Of a stretch of 46,460 bases of DNA, positions 24,601 to 35,000 are shown one piece after another. A program made the translations under genes and the position numbers. The stretch comes from Apostichopus parvimensis (lineage: Eukaryota > Echinodermata > Holothuroidea > Aspidochirotida > Stichopodidae). The stretch is from NCBI GenBank assembly GCA_000934455.1, contig KN887311.1, positions 1 through 46,460 on the forward strand. The letters are read 5' to 3'. Positions within the stretch are counted from its first letter, which is position 1. Each line of letters begins with the position of its first letter. Below the pieces are notes generated by a model, which saw nothing but the letters and a program-made list of their open reading frames with translations, did no database searches and was not told where the DNA came from.

Positions 24601-26487
24601 GATTATCACTGTAGTTTTCATCATTTCTGAATAAAACTAGAAATAATATGAAACACCTTATTTCATAAAGATTTATAACCTTCTCAAACAGGACAACAGG
24701 CCAGAGTATACCGTTAGAAGTAGTTATTTCAAAGACTGGTTTCTGGAGCTTTCTGGAGCAGGAATCCCTGGACTCCACAAACTGCACAAGACAATTCAAA
24801 ACAAGAAACTTTACTGCAACTTTAAAGTTAAAATTTAAAAATTTAAAAAGTAAACATTAAAATTTAAAGTTCCAAATTTAAGGCTGTACACGGTATCTCC
24901 TTGTCATGAGATTCTACAAATTTAAGACGATTGTGATGACATTATATCAAACTTGTACGGACAAGAACGAATTCAAAGCAATCAAAATGAAAAGAACATG
25001 TATTACAGGCATTACATCTCTCAACCACAGCTCTTCTCATAGCTCTCTTCCACCCTTTTTTCTCCTCACCTTTCTGTCTTTGTCCTTCTCTAGTTTATTC
25101 CCTACCCCCTTCCCTTAATCCTCTCTTTGTCCCTCTTCTGTTTATCTCCTACCTCTCCTCTTCACCTGTTGGTTTCTTTCTTTCTTCCCTCCATCCCTTG
25201 TCTACTAATCCTCTTACATCTATCGGTTTGTGTTTACTATGCTCATTAACCTGTCTGTATTCTGTGCGTGTTTTTGTCCCTTCTGTTACTGTTACTTGTC
25301 ATTTAGCCTCTGAAGAAGATCCTGCTAGGATCAAAACGTCAGGCCAACTTACACATTCTCTTACACAGGCTCTATAGTCAATAAGCAGTTTGCTAACAGT
25401 TTAATTTAATTTTTTATTTTATTTTGATCTCTCAACCAAGTATAACTTACTCTAAAAAAAAATATTGAAACAGGTTTTACAAAATAACCTGACAAGAAAA
25501 GTTTCCCCAAACGAACACCTATACAGTAGGTTCATGTAAACTAAATATAGTATTAAAACTGATTCCATACCATTTCTATCGGATGAACAATTCCAAGCTC
25601 AGCCAATACTGCCTCCCTCATGTCGTGATCTGTTGGCAGTTTCACATAGCTGTCCTTGTTTAAAATGCGTGCCCGATTCTCCACTGATGGGTATTTCCTA
25701 TGCAATTTTCCAAGAAAAAAAGGAAAAATGATTGTTTCTCTCACAGCTCAGGCTAATGATTTCTCCTTTGGAATGCACACTGCAGAGGTGCAGAACATAA
25801 AACCTCTGGGCACACAGTATATAAGTCAATGACCACTGCATATTAAATTCACTAGTTAGTGTTTGATGTCAAAGCCAACACACTCATTCAAAATGGAAGA
25901 TATATACCCTTACAACAACAAAAACTGTGTCACAGGTTCCAAATTCATGTGTGGAAACCAGAGATTGTCCCAGGTAAACCTTAGGGATTTTGGGGTAAAA
26001 ATGTGGGATTTTGACACAAATCTGCCATTTTCCACCCCTTCTCACACACTACCATATAGGTTATTTCCTGGAAAAGTGGGGAAACCCAAAACATGGGTTG
26101 AAACTGGAATCTTGACAACCTGTGGTAAGAAATTCAATTTGCAAACTAGGAGGGTTTTTGGTGAAACACAACTTCCCAGGTTGTCCATCTATCATTGTAC
26201 TATTCTTGACTTAGATTGTATTCTAAAGGGAAATTGGCATACATCTAAAAACACTGGTCAAACTCTACAGGGTTTCACACATTTTCACTTGTTTTAGGCC
26301 CACAGGAACATCTTTGAAACAATGTGCGTTTAACGGTGATATCGATTACAAAATGCAGCTCTTCCAACTGTGATCACTATTTTTTGCAAAAACAGTTAGG
26401 ATACTCTCCTTAGTGAACTTACTTGCTGAATAAGATACCATGGGTGGCACCAGGCAAAGAAAATACCCAAATACCACGAAGAGACAT
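12692..26487 (-). CDS. AP5M1: AP-5 complex subunit mu-1, eleven recognisable exons
   Basis: AP5M1 (MuD) is the medium subunit of AP-5, the late-endosomal adaptor that works with SPG11 and SPG15 (known for mammals). Exons, 5' to 3' on the minus strand: 26487-26423, 25697-25571, 24781-24680, 24110-24046, 22729-22651, 21704-21564, 19180-19043, 18248-18122, 17329-17002, 15035-14825, and 12796 to 12700 or 12692. All phases join, giving 495 residues if the last exon reads to TAA at 12694-12692; the human protein is about the same length. Landmarks are an N-terminal MSLRGIWVF, YPSVENRAR (24-32), FVESRDSCSR (65-74), AVPFGTLTD, WRPISVKCK at the start of the mu homology domain (about 197), FEYCEVQIPFHNR (379-391) and RIGQKFP. 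A Ser/Thr-rich insert lies at about 307-348. The C-terminus is uncertain: a donor-like gtacgt at 12699 may lead to another short exon. Confidence 0.9.
13803..13885. repeat. Cluster of CTACTGGCA hairpin repeats in AP5M1 intron 10
   Basis: TCTACTGGCA (13803-13812) and TGCCAGTAGA (13819-13828) form a perfect 10-bp hairpin with a 6-nt loop. The same decamer motif recurs directly at about 13838 and 13859, and inverted near 13875 (AGCCAGTATA). It is a small dispersed-repeat cluster of unknown type. Confidence 0.75.
16298..16410 (+). mobile_element. 5'-truncated fragment of the same SINE family
   Basis: The segment shares a series of short blocks with the 3' body of the minus-strand SINE at 23035-23380: TGTGCACAC, GTGTGACAAG, GACCAGGG and GTGAGA in the same order and similar spacing. 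The tRNA-like head is absent. It lies in AP5M1 intron 9, in the opposite orientation to the gene. Confidence 0.6.
18555..18715. repeat. Inverted pair of hammerhead-like repeats in AP5M1 intron 7
   Basis: On the minus strand, 18663-18628 reads CTGAAGA, then a 6-bp hairpin GATCCT/AGGATC, then GAAACGTC and AGGCC. On the plus strand, 18663-18702 carries a decayed copy, GCCT-CTGCAGA-hairpin-AAAGTGCC-AGGCC. The two stand head to head. Adjacent sequence (ACTGTTAGCAAACTGCTTA and GAGCCTGTGTAAGAGAA) also occurs, reverse-complemented, at 25340-25405. CTGANGA, stem II and GAAAC form the conserved hammerhead ribozyme order known from Penelope-like retroelements. Confidence 0.6.
19242..19578. mobile_element. 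hAT-type MITE with 8-bp target duplication
   Basis: This 337-bp element is flanked on both sides by GAAGGGCA (19234-19241 and 19579-19586), an exact 8-bp duplication as made by hAT transposases. Its imperfect terminal inverted repeats read CAGTAGAGGAGC at the left and CAGTGGCGGAGC at the right end read inward, followed by TCAGGGGGGCG in both. It carries no transposase. It lies about 60 bp upstream of AP5M1 exon 7 in the intron. Confidence 0.85.
19865..20209. mobile_element. Non-autonomous DNA transposon with CAGGGATGTGCCCA ends
   Basis: The 14-bp terminal inverted repeats CAGGGATGTGCCCA are exact. GAAACC occurs directly on both sides (19859-19864 and 20210-20215), a possible 6-bp target duplication. 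Near the right end the block GTGCTGGGCGG occurs three times. The internal part resembles that of the element at 39288-39961. No coding capacity is seen. The hAT-like assignment is inferred from the CA-starting ends. Confidence 0.75.
21020..21412. mobile_element. MITE with about 37-bp terminal inverted repeats in AP5M1 intron 6
   Basis: Left and right ends match as inverted repeats starting GGAAACATTAAAGGTGC and continuing through CAAAATG to GATCTT with a few mismatches. The interior is AT-rich and holds several copies of CAACATTTTTGCA-like blocks. No target duplication is convincing. No superfamily can be assigned from the ends. It stops about 150 bp from exon 6. Confidence 0.75.
23035..23380 (-). 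mobile_element. tRNA-derived SINE in AP5M1 intron 5
   Basis: Read on the minus strand from 23380. A tRNA-like head carries an A box, TGGTCAAGTGG (23369-23359), and a B box, GGTTCGAGCCC (23325-23315). It is followed by a body containing CCTTGGGCAAGG, a motif common in deuterostome tRNA-derived SINEs. The element inserted in the same orientation as AP5M1. It is not a functional tRNA gene: the acceptor and anticodon arms are imperfect and the body continues past the head. Confidence 0.85.
25290..25405 (+). repeat. Hammerhead-like repeat, probable Penelope-like element end
   Basis: GCCT (306-309 of this kb) precedes CTGAAGA at 25310-25316. A hairpin GATCCT-GCT-AGGATC lies at 25318-25332, then AAAACGTC and AGGC, which can pair with the first GCCT as stem I. 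The position that should be G12 is A here, so this copy is probably not a working ribozyme. A long pyrimidine-rich stretch (25005-25250) lies upstream. The sequence lies in AP5M1 intron 2 and shares its flank with the copies near 18.6 kb. Confidence 0.6.
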
Positions 26488-28979
26488 ATTCTTTGGTCTA
26501 AGTGCTAAAGTTGAGTATTCCCTGTTGTCATAATATATGCTCAGTTCTGTCTGTAGGTGATAGGATATACAAAGGAAATACAAAAAAACTTACATAATTG
26601 TGTAGACCTACTTAAAGATTGTTGGCAAACATTAATAGGGCTCATATGTTTAACAAACCTGTAATTTTTAATTTTGCTCAAGGGATGGCACACTACAATT
26701 TTTGACTTGATGTTCGTAAGACTGAGTTATCCCATGTTGAAGTTGCTGATTATAGGTTTAATGAAGCAATGAGTTTTGCAGGTTCTCACAAATACTTTGA
26801 AAATGATTTGAGGCGATCACCATATCTACAGCACTTGGGCCATCGACAATGTTTGTTGACTAAATATTACCAAAGGATTGATGGCAAATCTCCCCAACTA
26901 AATCATTCTTACTTTCTCACAGGAAATTAATATGTTACATATGATTGAACAATGATAATTTATGAAGCCAATATGTCAACCTGGTAGACAGATATTAAAC
27001 CTGGTCACCAAACTCAAATTTTGACATGTCTTAACATAAGTTCCTGCTACAAACAAATGAAAGTGACTAATATAACGATGAGTGAGTAGTCCTTTGGAAA
27101 ATTATACAATATGCTCTGCACAATCGCCTTTGTGAGCTTACGATAAAGTAAACGTTCAGTGTTGTGAATGAACAATGTTGTATATATAGTATTATGCCTT
27201 CTTATAGAAACTACTTGTGCATGGATGTTAAGTTGCCTGGTGTGGGCCTAGCCTACAGTAGTCTAGCCTTAACTTAACTAATTTTTAGGCCTAGACTTAG
27301 AAGATCGACTCATACGTGTAGTTATACAAATGGGCCTAACGTATGGTCGCCGGACAGGCATATTATTTTACGATATCAAGTTCTTTTAAGGAAGTCGACA
27401 AACCGATTAATGCAAACTGCTGAACCATCTGCCTGGATGGAAGTTCGTATATTACTTCCGTGGCCCACTAGAACTTCCGAGGCACCGGTGGTAAATGTTT
27501 GTTTACATCAGCGAGTATATTAAACTCAAAGCTAGCTGCCAGTGTCATCAACAGTTTCAACCATGGTTTATTATAGCTGCAGATATTAGCACATACATAG
27601 AAATGATGTCATTCTCAGTAATGAAGACCGTAAATTTGATGCCGATCATTGTATTTTACCGAGGCTCATTTTGTTGTACAGTGTGACAGTGTAGAATATC
27701 TTTAGTGCTTTATCAAGGTAATTCCATTTGTCACAAATCCATGGGATATTCTCAACCCCCAAACATCAATCATTTTTATAGAGATCTATTTAGAGAAGGG
27801 AAATTGTGCTTTAAAGGATGAGACTGTGGATTGCATATCTAATTACAACTTAACACTTGAAAGTGGAGTGGGTGGGATCAAATTTCTTGGGCCCGGCAAG
27901 AGGGGTAGGGCGATTTCCCACTCTAATCTTCCCCCTCCCCATATCTTCCTAAGCGTATGCTGTGGAATCAATGGAAATGTCTCAGAAAGAATCTTGAATT
28001 TAATTTGATTAATTACGTTCAGGTGTTTTAAGGTAAACTATTGTAAGTAACCTCTGGATAAAGTATACACGCTGTCATAATAATCATTTGCAACTTTAGA
28101 AGAAATGTCATATTTTATTTAGTCCCATTTTTAAATTTATGCGTAGAAAAGAAAAAAAAGAAGTTTCACCTGAAAAAATCATATGTCCTACGGAACTTTA
28201 TAAGGCCCTTCAAAATTCAGTATGAGGTATAAATGAAATCGTTCGAGAGAAAGAAAGATGCTAATGTTTTGTAATTTTGAAGTTTATGAATAGTTACGAC
28301 TTCAAAATATTCTGGAAAGTATAAATCCTCCCTTCTTTAAGATACATTTTTAAAAGTATACAGAATGTAACATATAATCGGTTGTGAGAAAAGTTTGCTA
28401 CTTTTAACGAATAACAACAGAGGCTTCCGTAGTATAAACATGTGTCACTTCAAATCACTTCCGGAACTGACTGATTCATTTGTTTGGTAGATCCCTAACA
28501 CAGTCGTGTCTATTCCGCGAACGTCACGTAGGCCCAGCACTGCATTGGTCTGTGGATAGCGGGCACTTCATTGACAGTAATGATCAATTTGCGAAAGATT
28601 TACGATTCTGTTGAATTATTCTAGAGTATTTCTACTTGCTAGTGAGTTGCAAACAAACCTTTAATGGTATTCAACTTTAATAGGAAGTTCGTAACTAGCA
28701 ATAGGCCTGAGCCCTGAACATAAACGTATTGAGAGGCATGTAGCCTTCAGCCAATGATACTAGCAACACATTTGTATTACTAATACTACTAGTATTAGCT
28801 AGTCATAAAGCCTAACTTATTTCTAGGCACGGTGAGATCTACATCGCAACAGCTCTTAAATTACATCCTTCCGGAGTTTGTGGCATCAGCTTTGAAGAAG
28901 CACGTCGTATTCCTTAAGAAAGTAATGGGAAAAAGCTAAAGCCTTTGGACGGTTGCTGGATCACACTAGGTCTGATGAT
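26488..28979. promoter_or_regulatory. Shared 5' region between divergent AP5M1 and SELENON
   Basis: There is about 2.5 kb between the two start codons. I see no coding sequence. ETS-type cores (ACTTCCG or its close form) occur near 27452-27460, 27470-27478 and 28457-28463, and an ATTGG (inverted CCAAT) near 28543. The region 28500-28560 is locally GC-richer and could hold the SELENON promoter. No TATA box is convincing. The AP5M1 transcription start, and any 5' non-coding exon, cannot be placed from sequence alone. Confidence 0.4.
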
Positions 28980-29018
28980 TGATATTCTGGAAGACAACTC
29001 AGCCTAAACATATCAGAT

Positions 29019-32000
29019 ATGAAACGCCAAAACAAAAACCCTGACCCAGGTGGAGGCCAGGGAAAAACTAGTTCTGAGAAAAAATCGCAAGGATGTGGCA
29101 TTGGACGAGTTATATGTCTGTCAACATTGGTTGCATGCCTAGCCATTGGTACTGCAAATATTTCTCAAAGATACTTGCAAAGTCTTTCTGAAGAAAAAGC
29201 TTACATTGAAGCAAGACTTGGAGAAGAAGGGATGGAGTTATTCAAAGGATACGATCTCAATAGGGATGGTTTCATCAGTATTGCAGAATTCGAACCTATG
29301 GTGCAAAAGCTTATTTCTGATGAGTTGATGGTAAGGTACAACTTACAGTACTTTCATTAATTTTTCTTGAAAATTTCACAGTTCAATTGTAAATCTTTTC
29401 TGTGGTCTGAAAGCTGCTGATGGCAATTTCTGCATACAGTTATTTCTCGTGCCATCAAAATTTTATGCTGGTATTAAAATTATAGTTATCACTTTCATAA
29501 AGTTGAGTTGTAAAATTACAGTATTTTCTTTGTTCAATTCTTGACCTGAAAGCAAGTCTGTAACATTTTTTACCCCAAATTTGTCATGATACCATCAACA
29601 CTAACAGTTCTAATTTTGTTTCATTAAAACAGAATGAAGAAATTGATTTCAGCTTTGCAGAAGAAGATGTAGACCCATCAGAGGAAGTTCTTACACTAGA
29701 GGCTCACTTTACACCCTTACAACAAGAAACCATGAAAAATGCCCAAGAGTCTTATTCATCTGTAAGCCACAACATGTCATATCATAGCAAATATTGACCA
29801 GCTTCAGTCGACTAACTTGACTAGGAAGAGTATCTCAACTTGGGGCTTGTGGGCCAAGTAGTGGCTCCTACTTGAGTCCTTGGAGTTGCAACTCCTAGTA
29901 GTTTTCACCTTTTTCCCTCTCATCATCCTCATTGAGAGATTTATAATGCATCAAACTGTTACATTAGGAATTGCCATTCTTTGAGCAGGTGTTTCTCTTG
30001 CTCATAACAGTTAGAGAAAGCAATTGTCCGACATTTGCAACCTACTGTACAGTACTATGCATCAAGTAAGAATCTAAAAGTTCCTCGTGAACAATCGCAG
30101 GATGTGCTCATAGAAGAGACAGTGCAACTCCTACATCTCTTAGTAACTCAGCTGCCTTAGTCCTCTAGAAGCAAGTTAATGTTGGCTACAGTATCTGGCA
30201 AGCTTTCCTTTCCGTGGATTACTGAACTTTAGATAAAATGTGGAACATTATTGGAAAGTCAGTTGTATGCTTAGTATTTCCAATAGTACTTGCTCTGTAA
30301 ATTACTGAAGTTCTCATTCTCCATCCATAATCAGTGGCAATATGTTATTTGCAAGGTGTTGTGAGTTGTTGTACAGTACTTTTATGCAGACCTACTAATG
30401 TTAACATTTTAGCTAAAAGAAGACACAGGTGAAAAGTACCGGGCATGATGGATTAAAGTTCTGTAAACTTTTAGTTAAATAATAAAAACTTTGGAATACA
30501 GTGCTATCCCTATTACTGTATCTACATGTCAGTTTAAGTGCAATGACTGTAATAAAAATGGTAGGGTACAATAATTGTACATATATCTGGGATTTTGGGA
30601 TGCAAAGCCAATAATTGCAGCTTTCATCAAGGTCTCATTATCTCTGAAAATGGTTCTAAACATCCTGGAATCACTTAATAAAGGAATGTCTGAACTACAA
30701 ACATTTCCAAAGTTTATACTGTAACATTTAAATAACTGACTTCCGGTACTAGTCAAATCCGATAGAATTGTTCCTGTGCTACAGCAGAATAATACAGTAA
30801 CTACTGTAGCTCAATGGGATAGAAAGAATTTGTATTGCCCTCTTCCATAATTATTGAGCTCGACTTGTACCTGTGACTGCATGCAGAAAAGAAAAAAAAG
30901 CTCATGCTACAAACATTATATCAAAAATCATTTAAAATCTGTTTTGTTTCCATAGAGATATGTCACAGCATTATCTGGCCTAAATGCTTGGACTGCACCA
31001 AACCAGGCCATTGCTGGCTTTCACGTGGGGTTGTTCAAACCCTTCTTTCCAGATGATGTCACTCCAGTCGGCAAACCTTACACCATCATCAAGAGTAACC
31101 TCAATCTCTTCTCCAGTACGCTTTCTAACAACCGTTTCTACCCACCGAAAGTCAAACGCAACGAGGTCGTCATTCACCGTCTCCTCAGTATGTTTCATAA
31201 GCGACCGTTTGTCCATACCAGGTTTGGTCCTCAGGGAGCTAAGGCAGTCATACGAGCCGAAAATGAGAAATACGTCGACATTGTATTCAGGTGAGAAAAA
31301 CACGTTTATATAAAGTACTGGTCAAGTTCGAAGAATTAAACCTTCAAAGTGGAGTTTATCTCTTGATAAGGTCAAGAGACTTTAAATGTGTAACCAAAGT
31401 GTATTTCAGGGAAATGAGGATACCCAGAATATTTGTTGTAAATGATTTGTGTCTAATTTAATTAATTAGATTAAGCAATAGGTTGTTTCAACTTTCAAGG
31501 CTTCCTCTTTGAGACATATACTATATATTACGCTAAGGTTTAATATGTACAGTAGACTAAATCAGCTATCAATGTGTAGTCTACAGTAGCCATCCGGATT
31601 GAATGTCCCTACAGTGCAGGGAAAAAAAATTCCACCTGGATGTAATTTTCGTGTCTTAAATGAGATCGGAGTCGGATCGGATTCAAATGTGAGCATTCCC
31701 ATCAAGGTCAGCTTTAATCCAAGAGAGAGATTACACTGATTTTTTTATTCTGCAGAGTTTTGTGTTTAATATCGGTCTCTGCTTCCAGATTGAAATCTTC
31801 GAGCTTGGATCAAACTTACTTTTACACCAACGGCATTTTCCCTTCTTTTTTTAATCTTTTTTAAGCTCCCAGTTGAACTTGAATCCCTATGTCTGATCAG
31901 AAATGTAGCATATAGAGATGTGAGAATGTATGTCATGTTGATGAGTAGGAAATGGATGCTCAAGTTTGTAAGAATGATTGACATGATTTTGCTTTATCTT

Positions 32001-35000
32001 TTCATCACTCTTTAACATTTAATTTTTACTCCACAGAATTCATGCAGAGTTTCAGCTCAATGAGCCACCAAATCATCCGTTTTGGTTCACCCCTGGCCAG
32101 ATTGTGGGTAATATTATAGCCACGAAGGATTCGTCGCATATCGAACATTTCAGCCTGTACGTACCAACAAATAAGAGCCTTAATGTGGGTAAGCATCCAG
32201 GATCTATTTTAGCTTTATGAAGTATTACATATTAACATGCTGTGCAAAGGTGGGGAAGGATGCCAAGATGTAGGAGCTCAATTTTTGTTCACAGAAACAT
32301 AGCACTGTTTAATTTAGTGGTCACATTTTGTGCAGCAGTTTTCAGGTTTATAAATTTAATTATTATAAAATACTGAAAGTAGTAAAACTTCAGTGTACAA
32401 AAGTTGCTAACTTTGCTTTTTTGTCATGCTTTTTTTTTTCTTCTTTTTTTTTGTTTTTTTTGGGTAGCATTTTGTCCATTTTTCATGATTCTTACAATAA
32501 TTCCACCAAAGTGTGTGCTTTTAACTTCATGGTACAAACGAGGGAGCACACTTAGATGACAATCAACACCATTTTACCATGGACAATTTGTACTACATGG
32601 TACAGTAAGCAAGTCACTTAAGATCACAAAAGTAGGTTAAGATTTTTATAAGTTTAGAAATACTAGATAGTTTTATCCTAACTTGTATTCTGGTAATCAC
32701 ATGCTACTTGTTTATAAAATGCCTTGGATTTTCATTCTTCAAATGCAAACCATCCGGTTTGCTTTTGTACTGTCATACTGTTTTAATTGGTTATTAATCA
32801 TACCAGACATGGAGTGGCTTTATGGTTCATCCGACGATAGCAATATGGAGGTGGATATTGGGTTCTTACCAGAGATGAGATTGACGTCACCTGAACCATC
32901 TATGCAAGTAGCAATCTATGGTGAAGATGGCAAAGTCCTCTTTGAGCCAGAGAACCATCACTCCAAGAAATATAGAGAGGCGATAACTTGGGACTTTGCT
33001 GTCACCACCGAGGAGGCGATAAAGGCGATAGAACTCCAGTTTTATCCGTTTAAAAAGGTTTGTTTGTTTAAAAATATGCTGAGCGTATGTTATGTAATAT
33101 TAGATAAAGAAAAATTTGAAGAAAAAGTCCTAAATAAAGGATACCTGACTACCCACCATGTACCTGTGGTGGTAAGAATTCAATGTTATATTTATGATGT
33201 GCAATCTGTTGATAAAGCTCAGATTTTTAGTAAGTGCAAAGGTGAACTAGTTTGTAAGACGCTTTTGCTATAATATATGTTTGAATCCAAAGTTGTTACT
33301 AAATGACCATGCCATGAATCTAGGTAATGGTTTAATGACCCTGCCATGGATAGGTAATGGTTTAATAAACATACCATGGATAGGTAATAGTTCAATGACC
33401 ATGCCATTGTTAGGTAATGGTTTAATGACAAAAATAGAGGTACGCCTATAATCCATCTCTTGGCCCAAAGCTGGTGTTCTATTAACCAAACCAAAGAACT
33501 CTCCTACAGTTTACATAACAGTCATTCTTTGTTACTTTGCTGCATTTTATGGAAAACAAAATGGGCGTTCCAACAACCAAAAATTAAGCCCTGTTTGCCA
33601 ATTGGATAACCAGGAAAAGAAAAAACACCTTAAAAATTAGCCCTGTAAAGTTAGTTGATAATCTGAAATCCATCCTTTGTTTTAAAAATGGATATGGAAA
33701 CACAGCTACCACAAAAAAGCAAGAGTTATCATTTATGTTCACAGGTACTTTGATTTGCAATTGATTTAAAATATATCATACTCTAATAATCAGGTCAATT
33801 TCTGAGCAGTAGTTTATATTTTATTTCATCATGTTTGGAATTTTAATAAAGAAACAAAAAAAATTTAATAGAAATGAGTGATATCATCATATAGATGATT
33901 ATGAACAATCATTTCAGTCATGATGATGATGCTTGATTTTGTTTGGTCTATTTCATAGATTCCTTATCTTCCATTCCAAGAGGCTTTCCAACTTGCAGAA
34001 GGAGAGAAGAAGTTAGTCCACAGCATCCTCCTTTGGGGTGCACTGGATGACCAGTCATGCTGAGGTAAGATCCTAACTGGCCCTGGCTGAGATCAGGAAC
34101 TTAGAAGAGGGAGGGAAACGGAGAGAGGGGAGGAGTGTTTTCATTTCAAACACTGCAAAACTTTGTTCCAATGCCATCTAGATCACATGCTCACAGGGAC
34201 GGGGAGGGTGGGTTGGTCCACCCACCTCCCTTCGTCAGTCGGGGAACATTCAGGATTTTTCATTCAGTTGGGGGAGAATTAGACCACTGCCTCAGACAAA
34301 GTCAAAAATATATATATGTACACCCTTTTTTGTAGAGCTAAGTGCAGACAATATCTATAGTCTTGATAGGTTGCACCAGTTAATGTCGAAATGTTTAATT
34401 TTCTTTGCGGGATAAGACCCCACACATTACCCCTACATGAGAGTCACCTTCAACCACCACAATCCTTCAAATGGCTTGGGCCCTTCCATAAAATGTTATA
34501 CTCCCCCCACCACCATTAAAGCAACCCACTGTACCAGATTCTCCAGTAATTAACACAATTTTATGCACAATATACATATGCCAACAATGTTGCAAAATAT
34601 TTAGCCTGTATATTTAATGACAGTGGCAAGTGTGGCTAGATTCTTGCAAAGAAGGCTAGATCAGTGCAAATTCCCTATGAGAGTGTTGTCATCCCAGATT
34701 CTAATGTTGATGGAAAAGAGGAACAAAATTCTCAAAATCGTACAAATCCAGTCAAGACATAGATTCATCAAGCTAGCGAAATTGTTCGATGCGAAACTCG
34801 TGTCGCCAAAACCTGAATAATCGATCTTCACAAACGTGTTTTAAGGCTGTTATAGCATTCTGTAAACACCTACGATGATAAAAGCTCCAAACTCTTTCGA
34901 TTATTTGCTCTCTCAGGTTCGGGGCGGACTTTGAGAGAGACATCTCTCGAGAGTCCGCCCGTTATGAAGCTGTTACAGACTTACTTCGTCAGCAGCTGGT

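Noticed and set aside
25863..26297. 144-codon plus-strand frame, the longest non-conserved frame near AP5M1
   Set aside because: It lies in AP5M1 intron 1, on the opposite strand, has no recognisable domain and could be chance.
29146..29328. Frame-shifted reading frame inside SELENON exon 1
   Set aside because: Shadow of the EF-hand exon in another frame.
30980..31303. Long minus-strand frame overlapping SELENON exon 3
   Set aside because: The plus-strand frame 30956-31290 encodes conserved selenoprotein N with matching splice phases; the minus frame is its shadow.
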